This document shows positions 1 through 7,766 of a DNA stretch of 21,822 bases, piece after piece. The DNA comes from Multifurca ochricompacta. Taxonomy: Eukaryota > Basidiomycota > Agaricomycetes > Russulales > Russulaceae. The stretch's first letter is position 1. Every line of letters starts with the position of its first letter. The notes below the pieces were generated by a model. The model did no database searches and was not told where the DNA came from. It saw only the letters and a list, made by a program, of their open reading frames with translations. The DNA lies in NCBI GenBank assembly GCA_022496185.1, contig WTXG01000452.1:1-21822 (forward strand), written 5' to 3'. The translations under genes were made by a program, and so were the position numbers.

Positions 1-168
1 TTATAGTAACTGAGACAATAAAGGATTGTGTCTAATCAAGTAAGGTATCAAGGTATTCACAGGAAGATGAAACACAGTCCTAGTGCTACTGCACAAGACA
101 CAACTCGCTTGTTAGTACCGCACACTTAGTGATTGATCCGACCTGGCCATATTGATCCATTTCTGACA
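1..168 (-). repeat. copia 3' LTR (truncated by window edge)
   Basis: Positions 1-168 match 12327-12494 without gaps. Only two bases differ (T130 against C12456, T164 against C12490), both inside a CpG. In element orientation the LTR begins TGTC at position 168. The rest of the LTR lies outside the window. Confidence 0.97.
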
Positions 169-175
169 TCCCCCC
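169..175 (-). promoter_or_regulatory. copia polypurine tract
   Basis: On the minus strand a short purine run (GGGGGGA) lies directly against the 3' LTR start at 168. This is the expected place for plus-strand DNA priming in an LTR retrotransposon. The tract is short, but its position is exact. Confidence 0.75.
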
Positions 176-195
176 ATGATTGAGACAATCCTGGA

Positions 196-288
196 TTAGA
201 TAAGCCCTAGTCCAGTGACGAAGTCTTGGAGTTGTGTATGCGCGTGTGGTTTTGTGAATCCATCAGCTAGCATTTCTCCAGTGGGTGT
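196..288 (-). pseudogene. copia RNase H, C-terminal end (severed by the gypsy insertion)
   Basis: This minus-strand stretch encodes the conserved copia RNase H ending, with the EMLADGFTKP motif, and stops with TAA at 196-198. It is the downstream part of the RNase H domain whose main part ends at 7767. Joining the two sides and counting the 5-bp target duplication (289-293 / 7762-7766) once keeps the reading frame, so the insertion is the only break between them. The stretch has no start of its own. The longer open frame up to 405 only reads into gypsy LTR sequence. Confidence 0.93.
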
Positions 289-293
289 CCTGA
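289..293. repeat. Target-site duplication of the gypsy element, left copy (CCTGA)
   Basis: CCTGA directly before the LTR (294) is repeated exactly at 7762-7766 after the other LTR. Five bp is the usual Ty3/gypsy target duplication length. Confidence 0.97.
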
Positions 294-870
294 TGTTACG
301 TCCGGTGTGAGACGTTCTGCACGACTTGTGCGACAGCTTCGTTCGTATGTTCAGATAAGAGACCAATAAGGCCTCTTGGAGTACAAGGGGATGAGTCAAA
401 GTCAACGGGGCTGTTCCCGAGTGACAATGTTAAGCGGAAAGTGCCAAAAGCACTGAGACGATCGAGTCAGAGGTTTCAAGGGGAAGTCCAGAAGACAAAC
501 ACTGATGTATTCAATAAGTCGAGTCTGAGGTCTACAAGGTAGTTACAGCGGACTTATATACGTAATCAAATGGGCGTCTATAGATAAGATAACGGAGTCA
601 AGCGGGCCCGAATATACGAAAGCGGAGGGCGTAAAGCCTGGCTTCTGATAGGGGATTAAGTAAGTGTCTGGTCATAAAGATAAGGGATAAGATAAGAGTC
701 CAAACACAAGTACAGTAACACAAACATGGACAAAGACAATCACGGGGAAGGGAGCAGGGCACGTGAAGGATCCCACGATGGAGACATGATCTGATAATGT
801 AAAGTAGGCGGCAAGGAGGGGTCGTCGTTTGGTAAGAGAAAGAAAGTCGGAAGAGACGGGGTTCGTAACA
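294..870 (-). repeat. gypsy 3' LTR (577 bp)
   Basis: Direct repeat of 7185-7761 with no gaps and 11 substitutions. Ends are the inverted TGTTACG/CGTAACA. It contains about 36 CpG sites when both copies are considered, and every LTR difference falls in one of them. Confidence 0.98.
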
Positions 871-884
871 TCACCCCCTCTTCT
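871..884 (-). promoter_or_regulatory. gypsy polypurine tract
   Basis: The minus strand reads AGAAGAGGGGGTGA immediately before the 3' LTR. A purine-rich run at this exact position is where plus-strand synthesis starts in Ty3/gypsy elements. It lies about 17 bp past the stop codon of the third ORF. Confidence 0.88.
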
Positions 885-901
885 GGTTCTAGCAGACCCG
901 G

Positions 902-2140
902 CTAGAAACGACTCGTACCGTCATCATCCTGTATCAACTCCAAGTAATCGTCGGCTACATTATGGTCATCCATCGTATAGTTTTCCTTGTCCGAGTCCTG
1001 CGGACATTGGTGGGTACGAAGGAACCCATACGGACCACGCTGACCGCATAGGCGGCACATGTCGTGGATCGGGCAGTCCAACTCGCGGTGCCCTGAGTTA
1101 TGGCGGAGGCACTTGCCGCACCATCCCGACGGACTGACGATCGTTGGGGCATCTCCTATACGGCGGAAGATGCAGAACCGGCTCCAATGGAGGTTGCTGC
1201 GACAATGCCAACACCACTTGCGGTTCAGGGGGCAGTTCCAGCTGATGTGATACTTGCTATCACATCGCCAGCACGTCTCTCCACGAGGGTTCTCATGCAG
1301 GTGCGGCATCTCGAACCGGTTTGGCAGCAACACAGGAGCCGCCCCCAATGATCGTGGGGGTAGGGGTCGAGCATATGTATCAGCGTACCTCTCGGCAATC
1401 GTCTGGTAGGCGTCTCCTATCTCCAGCCTCTTCCTGATCTCCACCAACTCCTGTTCCACCTGGAACATCCCATTCGTCAGCCTTGCCATCATCTTCGCAT
1501 GCTCCTTGTACTGTCTGTTAAGCGTTGCGCGCAGTGTCAAGTTCTTCTGCAGTCTCATCACCTTGGCTTTGAGACGCGGAAGGCGCATGTCGTTGAGCAC
1601 CTCGTCGATGGCAAAAGCGCGGGAGTCTTCAGCAGCCAGATGTCCAAGCTGCTCGTCAGTCATGGTGTGGTGAAGACGTCCTGTATACCTTTCCTCTAAA
1701 TAGACCGGGGCCCCATAGACAGGGCCACCTTTCTTCATACACCCCGCGACATCCATTCCTCCATTGGTATAGAATATGTATTTGGCAATGGCAGTGGTCC
1801 CGTCTGCCATGGTGATCTCGAGAGGGAAATAGGTCGAAGAGTTGGGATTATTGGTAAAGAAAGGGAATTTGGGCACCTCGTCATCCAACTCCATGCCTAG
1901 CAGATCATTTGGGTGCGGCTCTTCGCTGTGCTTGAAATCATCATTTGGGTTGGGGGACTGGTTTTTGACCCGGGCCTCGGCAGCTTCGTAGTTGATCGGG
2001 GAGGAGGGACGTGTGGAGGGATGAGCAGAAGGGAAGTTCTCAACCACTACAGTGGTGGCGGTGAAGGCATCGACGGCAGCGTTGGCAGCGATAAAAGACA
2101 TGATAGATTGGATAGTGTTAGAACGTTGCTGGGGAAGCAT
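902..2140 (-). CDS. Third ORF of the gypsy element: multi-zinc-knuckle protein in the env position
   Basis: A 412-aa uninterrupted ORF between pol and the 3' LTR, where retroviral elements would carry env. No signal peptide or membrane segment is visible, so it is not an envelope protein. The C-terminal third has four consecutive putative zinc-binding motifs: two standard CX2CX4HX4C (near residues 290-322), one CX2CX6HX4C and one CX2CX11HXC. The acidic tail ends in TAG. The middle is charged, with a probable helical stretch around residues 185-240. This suggests a nucleic-acid-binding, Gag-like protein. The frame is also open upstream of the ATG, overlapping the chromodomain coding region in the +1 frame back to about 2295. 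A diverged copy of its N-terminal region lies at 12531-12603. I do not recognise a named family. The function is inferred from the motifs only. Confidence 0.8.
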   Translation of the reverse strand: MLPQQRSNTIQSIMSFIAANAAVDAFTATTVVVENFPSAHPSTRPSSPINYEAAEARVKNQSPNPNDDFKHSEEPHPNDLLGMELDDEVPKFPFFTNNPNSSTYFPLEITMADGTTAIAKYIFYTNGGMDVAGCMKKGGPVYGAPVYLEERYTGRLHHTMTDEQLGHLAAEDSRAFAIDEVLNDMRLPRLKAKVMRLQKNLTLRATLNRQYKEHAKMMARLTNGMFQVEQELVEIRKRLEIGDAYQTIAERYADTYARPLPPRSLGAAPVLLPNRFEMPHLHENPRGETCWRCDSKYHISWNCPLNRKWCWHCRSNLHWSRFCIFRRIGDAPTIVSPSGWCGKCLRHNSGHRELDCPIHDMCRLCGQRGPYGFLRTHQCPQDSDKENYTMDDHNVADDYLELIQDDDGTSRF

Positions 2141-2177
2141 GTACTGAAGAAATGGATGGGGCTTCGGGGCATTCCTT

Positions 2178-5100
2178 TTAAACGTTTCTAGGCGCTTCTG
2201 GGTGCCGAATGTGGAACTCTGAGATAAGGGTTGGAGCAGAGATATCCCCGGCGGGTTCCCATGAATTGTCAGAGTCTGGGAATCCCTTCCACTTGATCAG
2301 GTAATGTAGTTTGCGCCCTCAGCCTTGTCGCTTGGAGTCTAAAACGTGCTCCACTTCCCATTCTTCTTCGCCATCGATAAGGTCAGGCGGGGGTCTTGGG
2401 AAGTTCTCTCCATGAATGGAGGTTTCCTTGTAAGGGGTCAGAAGCTTGGCATGGAAGACTGGATGGATCTTCCATTTCGGCGGCAACTGTAACTCGTAAG
2501 ATACATCTGACAGCTTCCTTGTGATCTGGAAGGGTCCGTGACGTCGGGGCGCTAATTTGGCCGAGGGGTGTGACGTGTGAATGTTCCTACCCTCGAGCCA
2601 TACCCAGTCATTGGTCTGATAAGGTGTGAATGTGCTTGGCTGTGCTGCCAGAAGCTGTTGCGCCTTTACCAGATTTTCATTGGCTGATTTCCGCAGCTCC
2701 TCCCATTGGCCAATTCGTTCGGTTACTGACGGGATGTTGATAGGCTTATCTGCCCACATGGTGCGTGGAGTCCAGCCCATGATAAGGGAAAAGGGGGTGG
2801 CTTTCGTCGTTCCATTGGGCCATGAGTTGTGAGCGAATTCCGCCGTCGACAGCCATTCTGCCCAGTCGTCCTGCCTGCCGTTGCACCAAAACCGGAGATA
2901 CTGTTCTAACCATTGATTCGTCCGCTCGGACTGTCTGTCTGTCTGTGGATGGTATGCCGTCGAGATGTTCTGTGTGATGTCCAGCGTCTTGCATAAGGCC
3001 CTCGCAAATGCCGATGTGAAATGGGTGTCTCGGTCAGAGATGATCCTTTTAGGGAGTCCGTAGTGACAGTATACATGGTTCAGGTATAGTTTCGCCACTC
3101 CTTCGGCTGTGATAGTTTCGTTGCAGGGAATGAAGAGGGCCGCTTTGGAGCAATCATGATCCGTGACTGTAAGGATAGTGTCAAAGCCTTGTGATTTGGG
3201 CAGCTTGACAATGAAGTCCATGGCAATGGTCTGGAAAGGAGTCGAGGTACTGGGAGTGATGGGGAGTATTGGTGGGATTTTTGGGTGCGTGTTCACCTTG
3301 TTTGCTTGACATGATGCGCATCCTCGTACATAGCTCTCAATGTCTTTCTTCATATTGGGCCACCAATAGTCTCTCTTGGCCAGGGCGTAAGTGTTGGCAA
3401 TGCCTGGATGGCCAGCGGAGGGAAGGTCGTGATGAAAATGGATCACCCCCCTCTTAATGTTGTCACCACCGGTGACAACAAGTCAATCTCCATCTTTCCA
3501 CCAAAGACCGTTGATTTCTTTTAAATTGTGAGCATCGGCCCATGAACGACACAGGTCTTGGTTCATATTTTGGGAAACTTGTGCCCAAAGGTCCATGTCA
3601 TGGAGACTGACTATGGCCGTCTTGGCGAATACCTCTTCTGGGAGGACAGTGATATCATTATTGTTGTCTTCCCCTGTATGCATGTCTGGTCTGCGCGATA
3701 ATGCATCCGCTCTAGCATTCTGACTCCCAGCAATGTGTTTCAATGTGAAGTTATATTCTTCTAATTCCAAGACCTCTCGTGCTACACGCTGGCTGATCTT
3801 ATGGGGTTCCTTCCAGTATAAGAGGTTGGAATGATCAGTGTGAATGACGGTCTTATGAGGGGTGCCTGCCAAATAGGGTCGCCAGTGTCGCAACGCCTTG
3901 ACTATGGCTAGAAGCTCCCTATCCCAGATGTCGTAGTTCCTCTCAGCCGGGGAGAAAGTCTCGGAATAGTACGCCACTGGGTGGAGTACTTGTGCGGCGT
4001 CTCTCTGGTATAATACTGCCCCATTCGCAAAGTGCGAGGCGTCCACTTCCATTTCAAAGGGGCGGCCTAGGTCTGGTTGGATAAGTACCGGCTCTGAGCC
4101 AATGAGGGCCCTAATCTGTTCAAACGCTTGTTGCTGTGTGGCATCCCAATGCCATGGTACATCCTTTTTCAGCAGGTCGTTCAGCGGTTGTGCGATGCCT
4201 GAAAACCCCTTGACGAATCGTCGGTAAAAGTTACAGAATCCAATGAACGATCGGACGTCCTTGACACAGGTCGGCACGGGCCACTCCCGGATTCCCTGTA
4301 CCTTAATGGGATCCATGCGTACTTGTCCTCCTTCCAGGATGACCCCTAGGTACTCAACGCTCCGCTGTTCGAAGGAGCATTTGGCAGGCTTGAGATAGAG
4401 GTCATGCTCATGCAGTATGTCCAACACCTGATGTACACGACTTTGGTGGTGGTCCAGGTCATCGGAGGTGGCTACTAGAATGTCGTCCATATAGACCACT
4501 ACCTCTCCTGTGAGAATGAGATCACAGAAGATGTGGTTCATCATGGCCTGGAATGTTGCCGGCGAGTTCGTGAGGCCGAAGAACATAACATTGGGTTCGA
4601 ACAATCCTTGATTTGTCTTGAACGCCGCTTTGCACTGATCACCCTCCCTGATCCTAACGTTGTTATAACCCCACCGCACGTCCATCTTTGAGAAGAGGGA
4701 CTTATCCCTCATGGTGTCAATAAGTTCGGAGATGAGCGGCAGGGGGTAGGCGTTTTTCATGGTGTATGTGTTAATTCGCCGATAATCCTGGACTGGTCGC
4801 AGCTTGCCGTCCTTCTTTTTGATGAAGAAGAAGGGTGATGCGTACTGCGACTTGGATGGGCGAATATATCCTTTTGCCAAATGTTCTTCCAGGAACTCCG
4901 TCAATGCCACCTGCTCAGACTGGGACAGCGGATAGATTTTGCAATCTATTGTGGTTGGCGTATCAGGGAGGAAGTCTATGGCGTGATCCCATGGTCTGGA
5001 AGGTGGGAAACGCTGGGATTCTTCCTCAGAAAACACCTTCCAATGCCGATGGTAGGTACTCGGCACTATATCGCTGTATGTTTTCTCCGCCTGCCCTTGT

Positions 5101-5700
5101 ACTGCCTTTTGGGCGAGCTCCAATGCTTTAGTAGCGTAACAGCGTCCTGGGTCTTCTTCTCCCGTGTTCATGGCTTTTATCATTGAATGCCTGACTGCAT
5201 AGTCGTAGCCTATCGATGTGATGATCGTGGGGTACAATTCTTTATCCATTGTCGCGTCGGCCCAGTTGATCTTGGGCTCGAACGCAGCGAGCCACGGATA
5301 CCCTAAGATAAGATCTTCATCTCCCAGATCTGTAATCAGGAAACGAATGTTCTTCGTAGTCTCTCCGACCTGGACCTTCAGATCCGTGTAATGAGTGATT
5401 TTTCCAGCGCAGTTGGCCGTTCCGTCAATGTTCCAAATGTTCTTTTCCTGGGGAAGTGCCAGCCGTCCCAAACCCATCGTCTTAATTAGTCATGGGTGAA
5501 TAAAATTATCTGTGGCTCCGGAGTCCACTAAGATATCTCGATCGGCCGTCCTCTGTGTAGTTTCAAAATGGACTGGTATTTTTAACGATTTGAATCGACT
5601 AGCATACACAGAGGTGACATGGAGTGCTCGTGCCCAGGCCGATGGGTTTGAGCCTAACAAAAATCCTTCTTTGCAAACGCCTTCTCTACTAGTATGGCGT
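2178..5700 (-). pseudogene. gypsy pol: protease, RT, RNase H, integrase, chromodomain; three internal TGA stops
   Basis: One reading frame runs from the gag overlap to TAA at 2178-2180, broken only by TGA at 5490-5492, 3483-3485 and 2319-2321. Protease shows DSGATDNF just upstream of the first TGA. RT shows the YMDD box and KMDVRWGYNNVRI. RNase H shows VDASHFANG, DRELLAI and HTDHSNLL. Integrase shows a histidine/cysteine zinc region ending CASC, then MDF, ISDRD and the glutamate in QSERTNQ, so D,D,E is intact. The chromodomain starts near EWEVEHVLDS and contains YLIKWKGFPDSDNSWEP; the third TGA falls inside it. All three stops would be CGA (arginine) with one C restored. The frame overlaps the gag end by roughly 55 nt in the -1 frame, so expression by frameshifting is likely in intact copies. 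Confidence 0.93.
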
Positions 5701-7165
5701 GCACTTCCTCACTTTCTTTCATCATGTTGGCCCATATGTCCTGAGCCTTTTCTTCTTTTGACCGCTTGTCCATGGTGGGGGGGTTGTTCTGAATGGGGTG
5801 TTCCGGTGCCACCGTGGCGACAGCAACTCGTGCTCCTTTCTTGGGACAATCCCAGGACATATGTCCCAATGCTCTGCAACGGAAGCAGCGCCCTTCTTTC
5901 ATTAGTGTCTGCCGCTCGTCTTCCGTAAGTGTTGCCCGAGCTCGGGCCCGATCTGCAGAGGTATCCATAGCGTTTGGATCCCTCTGGCCATGTGGCGCGG
6001 GCTTCACTCTGAATGCTGCCTTCCACTGGTCTCGGGTCTTTCCTTTTTTGGTGTCAACTCCAAACCTTGTCTGGAAGTCAAGGTAGTCTTGTTGCTGTCT
6101 TCGAGCAGTGTCAACCCAAGTATCCCAGTCATGAGGGTGATGAAACTGAATAATGTTTTTGACCAGGGGGTTGGGCAATCCTTGTGAAAAGAGGTCTAAC
6201 GTTGCCTCTTCGTCTGTGTCATAGCCGGCCCTGTTGGCTAGACTTCTGAACTTGGCGACGTATGCGTCAAGCTCTCCCTTCTCCATTCTGAGGGACTTTA
6301 ACTCCCGGGCTGCCTTCTGCTTGGCCTGCCCATCCGTAAAGGCATCCTTAAACCGCTCAGCAATGGTCTCCCAAAGACCTTCACTAGTGGTACGACGCCC
6401 CCCTTCGACTTGCTCGTTCAGCCATTCCAGCTGTTCCATGGTCCAGTTGTCAACCACATCCCCCCGAATCAGGGAAAGGAACAGATTGGCTCGTTGAAAT
6501 GGATTGACAATCTGTGGGACGTCATGGTTGAAGTTTTTAAAGGTGGTGAACTCCAACATGAATTTTTTGCTCTGTGAGCGGTCCCCGGTGAACGTTTGGG
6601 GAAGCACTCCTGACAATCGTCCAGACGGGGGGGGAATGTTTGGTGGTGCTGCCACTGGGGCTGGTGGGGCGGGGTCTGGAAGCTGGGCAGCAATGGTGGA
6701 CATGTTTTGGTAAAACGGGGTGACGGTGTTGGTGGATTGTATAGAGATCTGGGGAGTTGTCAAAGCAGGGGCTCTGAACGTGACAACTTCGGGTGCAACT
6801 GGGGCTGTAGACGACGCTAATACCAGTGCTTCTTCGCTAGGTTCTTCTACGTACTCCTCTGGTTCGGAGTCCGTGACAATGGCCGGAGGGTTTTCTCTCC
6901 ACGGGCCTAGTCCAAATTCAGGTGGGGCAGGTCTGGTTGTAACCCAAGAGTTTCGACTGTCCGAGTATCGGATACAATACCAAACTCTTTTCTCGTCGTC
7001 GTATTCTACCGGTTGGTATCGTCCGTCGTGATAGACGTAGTATCCAAACTCGGTTTCAAAGTCTTTCCAGGTGGCAGAGCCAAGTACTTGCTGTGAAAGA
7101 TTATTCTCGTCTCTGCGTTCGATGAGTTCTTCCCGGAAGAGGGTCTGGCTGCGGCTGGAAGCCAC
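5654..7165 (-). CDS. gypsy Gag (capsid-nucleocapsid)
   Basis: A 503-aa ORF right after the 5' LTR. A retrotransposon gag domain covers about residues 195-340 (F-x-E-F motifs, FTDGQAKQKAARELKSLR). A single CCHC zinc knuckle, CFRCRALGHMSWDC, lies near residue 430 and would bind the element RNA. The N-terminal 60 residues have an aromatic W/Y-rich block, and proline/alanine-rich linkers follow. The frame opens with a TAA at the LTR end and has no ATG near the start. The first start-like codon is GTG at 7163-7165 in a favourable context (ACAGTGG), about 20 nt past the LTR. The first in-frame ATG is roughly 150 residues in. Either GTG is used or the original ATG has mutated. The ORF ends TAG at 5654-5656, and pol continues in the -1 frame. 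Confidence 0.88.
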   Translation of the reverse strand: MASSRSQTLFREELIERRDENNLSQQVLGSATWKDFETEFGYYVYHDGRYQPVEYDDEKRVWYCIRYSDSRNSWVTTRPAPPEFGLGPWRENPPAIVTDSEPEEYVEEPSEEALVLASSTAPVAPEVVTFRAPALTTPQISIQSTNTVTPFYQNMSTIAAQLPDPAPPAPVAAPPNIPPPSGRLSGVLPQTFTGDRSQSKKFMLEFTTFKNFNHDVPQIVNPFQRANLFLSLIRGDVVDNWTMEQLEWLNEQVEGGRRTTSEGLWETIAERFKDAFTDGQAKQKAARELKSLRMEKGELDAYVAKFRSLANRAGYDTDEEATLDLFSQGLPNPLVKNIIQFHHPHDWDTWVDTARRQQQDYLDFQTRFGVDTKKGKTRDQWKAAFRVKPAPHGQRDPNAMDTSADRARARATLTEDERQTLMKEGRCFRCRALGHMSWDCPKKGARVAVATVAPEHPIQNNPPTMDKRSKEEKAQDIWANMMKESEEVHAILVEKAFAKKDFC

Positions 7166-7171
7166 TGTGAG

Positions 7172-7182
7172 AGACTCGACTT
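7172..7182 (-). promoter_or_regulatory. gypsy primer-binding site, self-priming type
   Basis: Two nt inside the 5' LTR the minus strand reads AAGTCGAGTCT. It does not begin TGG, so it does not look like a tRNA 3'-end site. Its exact 11-nt complement, AGACTCGACTT on the minus strand, occurs in the LTR at 7407-7417, starting 34 nt after the first base of a TATATAA box. In the fission yeast Tf1 element the first 11 nt of the transcript fold back onto the PBS to prime reverse transcription. The same layout is inferred here. Confidence 0.8.
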
Positions 7183-7406
7183 GATGTTACGTCCGGTGTG
7201 AGACGTTCTGCATGACTTGTGCGACAGCTTCGTTCATATGTTCAGATAAGAGACCAATAAGGCCTCTTGGAGTACAAGGGGATGAGTCAAAGTCAACGGG
7301 GCTGTTCCCGAGTGACAATGTTAAGCGGAAAGTGCCAAAAGCACTGAGACGATCGAGTCAGAGGTTTCAAGGGGAAGTCCAGAAGACAAACACTGATGTA
7401 TTCAAT

Positions 7407-7417
7407 AAGTCGAGTCT
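7407..7417 (-). promoter_or_regulatory. Inferred 5' end of gypsy transcript / self-primer sequence
   Basis: AGACTCGACTT on the minus strand is the perfect complement of the PBS at 7172-7182. It starts 34 nt after the first T of the TATA box, where RNA polymerase II would start. The other LTR carries the same 11 nt at 516-526. None of the 11 LTR differences falls in this site, although it contains a CpG. Confidence 0.7.
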
Positions 7418-7444
7418 GAGGTCTACAAGGTAGTTACAGCGGAC

Positions 7445-7451
7445 TTATATA
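7445..7451 (-). promoter_or_regulatory. TATA box of the gypsy LTR promoter
   Basis: The minus strand reads TATATAA (within GTATATAAG). The same box is at 554-560 in the other LTR. It is the best TATA match in the LTR, and its spacing to the self-primer sequence is right for a transcription start. Confidence 0.72.
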
Positions 7452-7761
7452 CGTAATCGAATGGGCGTCTATAGATAAGATAATGGAGTCAAGTGGGCCC
7501 GAATATACGAAAGCGGAGGGCGTAAAGCCTGGCTTCTGATAGGGGATTAAGTAAGTGTCCGGTCGTAAAGATAAGGGATAAGATAAGAGTCCAAACACAA
7601 GTACAGTAACACAAACATGGACAAAGACAATCACGGGGAAGGGAGCAGGGCACGTGAAGGATCCCACGATGGAGATGTGATCTGATAATGTAAAGTAGGT
7701 GGCAAGGAGGGGTCGTCGTTCGGTAAGAGAAAGAAAGTCGGAAGAGACGGGGTTCGTAACA

Positions 7762-7766
7762 CCTGA
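7762..7766. repeat. Target-site duplication of the gypsy element, right copy (CCTGA)
   Basis: Exact copy of 289-293, directly after the LTR end at 7761. Confidence 0.97.

Larger units (their letters stand above)
294..7761 (-). mobile_element. Ty3/gypsy chromovirus, full length (7468 bp)
   Basis: Two 577-bp LTRs (294-870 and 7185-7761) begin TGTTACG and end CGTAACA, flanked by CCTGA duplications. On the minus strand the order is 5' LTR, primer site, gag, protease-RT-RNase H-integrase-chromodomain, a third ORF, polypurine tract, 3' LTR. RT before integrase defines gypsy, and the C-terminal chromodomain places it among chromoviruses. RT, RNase H and integrase catalytic residues are all present. 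However, pol carries three in-frame TGA codons and gag lacks an ATG at its expected start, so this copy is probably not autonomous. LTRs differ at 11 of 577 positions, all in CpG. It inserted into the copia element around it. Confidence 0.97.
7185..7761 (-). repeat. gypsy 5' LTR (577 bp), carries the element promoter
   Basis: Direct repeat of 294-870. In element orientation it begins at 7761. A TATA box and inferred transcription start divide it into U3 (about 7418-7761) and R+U5 (about 7185-7417). Confidence 0.98.

Noticed and set aside
902..2140. Third gypsy ORF as an envelope glycoprotein
   Set aside because: No signal peptide, membrane anchor or glycoprotein features; instead four Cys/His zinc motifs.
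294..7761. Classical RIP as the cause of the LTR transitions
   Set aside because: RIP in ascomycetes favours CpA, and the basidiomycete RIP-like process reported favours TCG. Here all changes are CpG with mixed preceding base.
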